Source: an uncultured Desulfobulbaceae bacterium
GTDB lineage: Bacteria; Desulfobacterota; Desulfobulbia; Desulfobulbales; Desulfocapsaceae
DNA length: 41,275 nucleotides
Direction: 5' to 3'
Assembly (NCBI GenBank): GCA_903887485.1
Contig: CAISPV010000030.1
Coordinates: 1 to 41,275 of the forward strand
Under the pieces are notes generated by a model that was given only the letters and a program-made list of their open reading frames with translations, ran no database searches and was not told the origin of the DNA. Position numbers and translations under genes: made by a program. Below, one piece after another: positions 40,784 through 41,275 of the stretch (position 1 is the stretch's first letter; the number at the start of each line of letters is the position of its first letter).

Positions 40784-41170
40784 ATGAAACAGAACAGAAC
40801 CAATATACGGCGCCTCAGGCACCCCAAACCAAAAAGTGGAATCCGGCACATCATGGCCAGCACCCTTGGGTGTTGTCTCTTTATGCTCTATTTTCCTGTT
40901 GCTGCCCATGGCCTTAGCCGCTATACCACCATCACCAATACGGTTACTGATGCGGTTACTGGTTTGGAGTGGCAGAGAACCGATGATGGTAACACCTACA
41001 CCTGGATAAATGCTCTTGCCTATTGTGAAGCTTCAGCTCTTGATGGCAAATTTGACTGGCGGCTGCCCAATATCCGCGAACTCAAATCTATTGTTGATTT
41101 CACCAAAGAGCATCCAGCCATCGACCCGGCTTTTATTAAGGCTCTGTTCCCGTTAAGTGTTGAAAAATAA
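40784..41170 (+). CDS. DUF1566 protein, shortened at the C-terminus
   Basis: A 128-residue paralog of the previous DUF1566 protein, with a signal helix (LGCCLFMLYFPVAAHG) and the first part of the domain: VTDAVTGLEWQRTDDG, ALAYCEASALDGKFDWRLPNIRELKSIVDF and HPAIDPAF. It stops after ALFPLSVEK, exactly where the family would continue with the Y-W-[ST]-[ST] strand and the R-x-V-R end, so about 70 residues are missing. It may be a truncated, failing copy. The ATG at 40784 has GGAGGAAGAAAGG before it. Confidence 0.7.
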   Translation: MKQNRTNIRRLRHPKPKSGIRHIMASTLGCCLFMLYFPVAAHGLSRYTTITNTVTDAVTGLEWQRTDDGNTYTWINALAYCEASALDGKFDWRLPNIRELKSIVDFTKEHPAIDPAFIKALFPLSVEK

Positions 41171-41215
41171 GCAATGGTTCTTATCTTTTTGATATATCAC
41201 AAGAAGGAGGGAACC

Positions 41216-41275
41216 ATGGAGAACGAGTCCTTTTCTAAATTGTTAGTTCAAATCACCGAGATGGATCATCGGCAA
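41216..41275 (+). CDS. Start of an unidentified gene (partial)
   Basis: Twenty codons, beginning MENESFSKLLVQITEMD, run off the window. A very strong AAGGAGGG site lies before the ATG. The short start (SFSKLL-QI) is somewhat like IS1595-type transposases, which would fit the shortened gene beside it, but the evidence is too little to name it. Confidence 0.55.
   Translation, partial: MENESFSKLLVQITEMDHRQ

Noticed and set aside
1-41275. CRISPR array, prophage, retron or known anti-phage cluster
   Set aside because: No regularly spaced repeats, no cas, capsid, terminase or reverse transcriptase genes were seen on either strand.

Overview
The window looks like a chromosomal segment of an anaerobic Desulfobacterota bacterium, most like the Desulfobulbales. 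The signs are a futalosine-type menaquinone gene cluster, a KorAB 2-oxoacid:ferredoxin oxidoreductase, desulfoferrodoxin with a rubrerythrin-like protein, c-type cytochromes, and sigma-54-type promoters. This placement is inferred from gene content only; no marker gene was compared.

Layout. (1) 1-8.1 kb, mostly minus strand, is an accessory and decaying region. The 5' end of an ISL3-type transposase interrupts a clade-2 catalase gene. Then come a catalase-like heme protein, DUF5661, a GC-rich block of three alpha/beta hydrolases (one broken), a SoxB-like 5'-nucleotidase without a signal peptide, a frameshifted FMN reductase, a long hairpin, a MITE-like element and a small lipoprotein. (2) 8.5-12.2 kb, plus strand, is a stress and redox group: two small helical proteins (the first behind a sigma-54-like promoter), desulfoferrodoxin, a rubrerythrin-like protein, a monoheme cytochrome c, a cytochrome P460, and a partial copy of the cytochrome gene. 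(3) 12.4-14.9 kb holds korAB. (4) 15.0-17.5 kb, minus strand, holds tRNA-Glu, a flavodoxin-like reductase and malQ. (5) 17.8-19.2 kb is a short sigma-70 factor. (6) 19.3-27.8 kb is the menaquinone cluster: mqnE, mqnC, an aminodeoxyfutalosine-deaminase-type amidohydrolase, an unrelated acyltransferase, mqnA, a UbiX-like and a UbiA-like protein, then DUF3108 and an L,D-transpeptidase. (7) 27.9-30.3 kb holds adk, purC and a MarC-family gene. (8) 30.3-33.1 kb holds a Lon-type protease with a receiver domain inserted before its AAA+ module. It is divergent from two tandem microprotein genes behind a near-perfect sigma-54 promoter. (9) 33.2-37.3 kb is AT-rich and gene-poor, with isolated small genes and transposase relics, bounded by a direct repeat at tRNA-Leu. 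(10) 37.5-41.3 kb holds uvrC with a Bfd-like ferredoxin, then two DUF1566 proteins separated by a dispersed repeat that also occurs at 12.2 kb.

How the genes work together. MqnA and MqnE start menaquinone synthesis from chorismate, the amidohydrolase probably makes futalosine, MqnC closes the ring, and the UbiA-like and UbiX-like proteins serve prenylation and decarboxylation. MqnB, MqnD and a UbiD decarboxylase are not here. Desulfoferrodoxin, the rubrerythrin-like protein and P460 suggest handling of superoxide, peroxide and perhaps reactive nitrogen. The most novel unit is the receiver-controlled Lon protease facing the sigma-54-driven microproteins.
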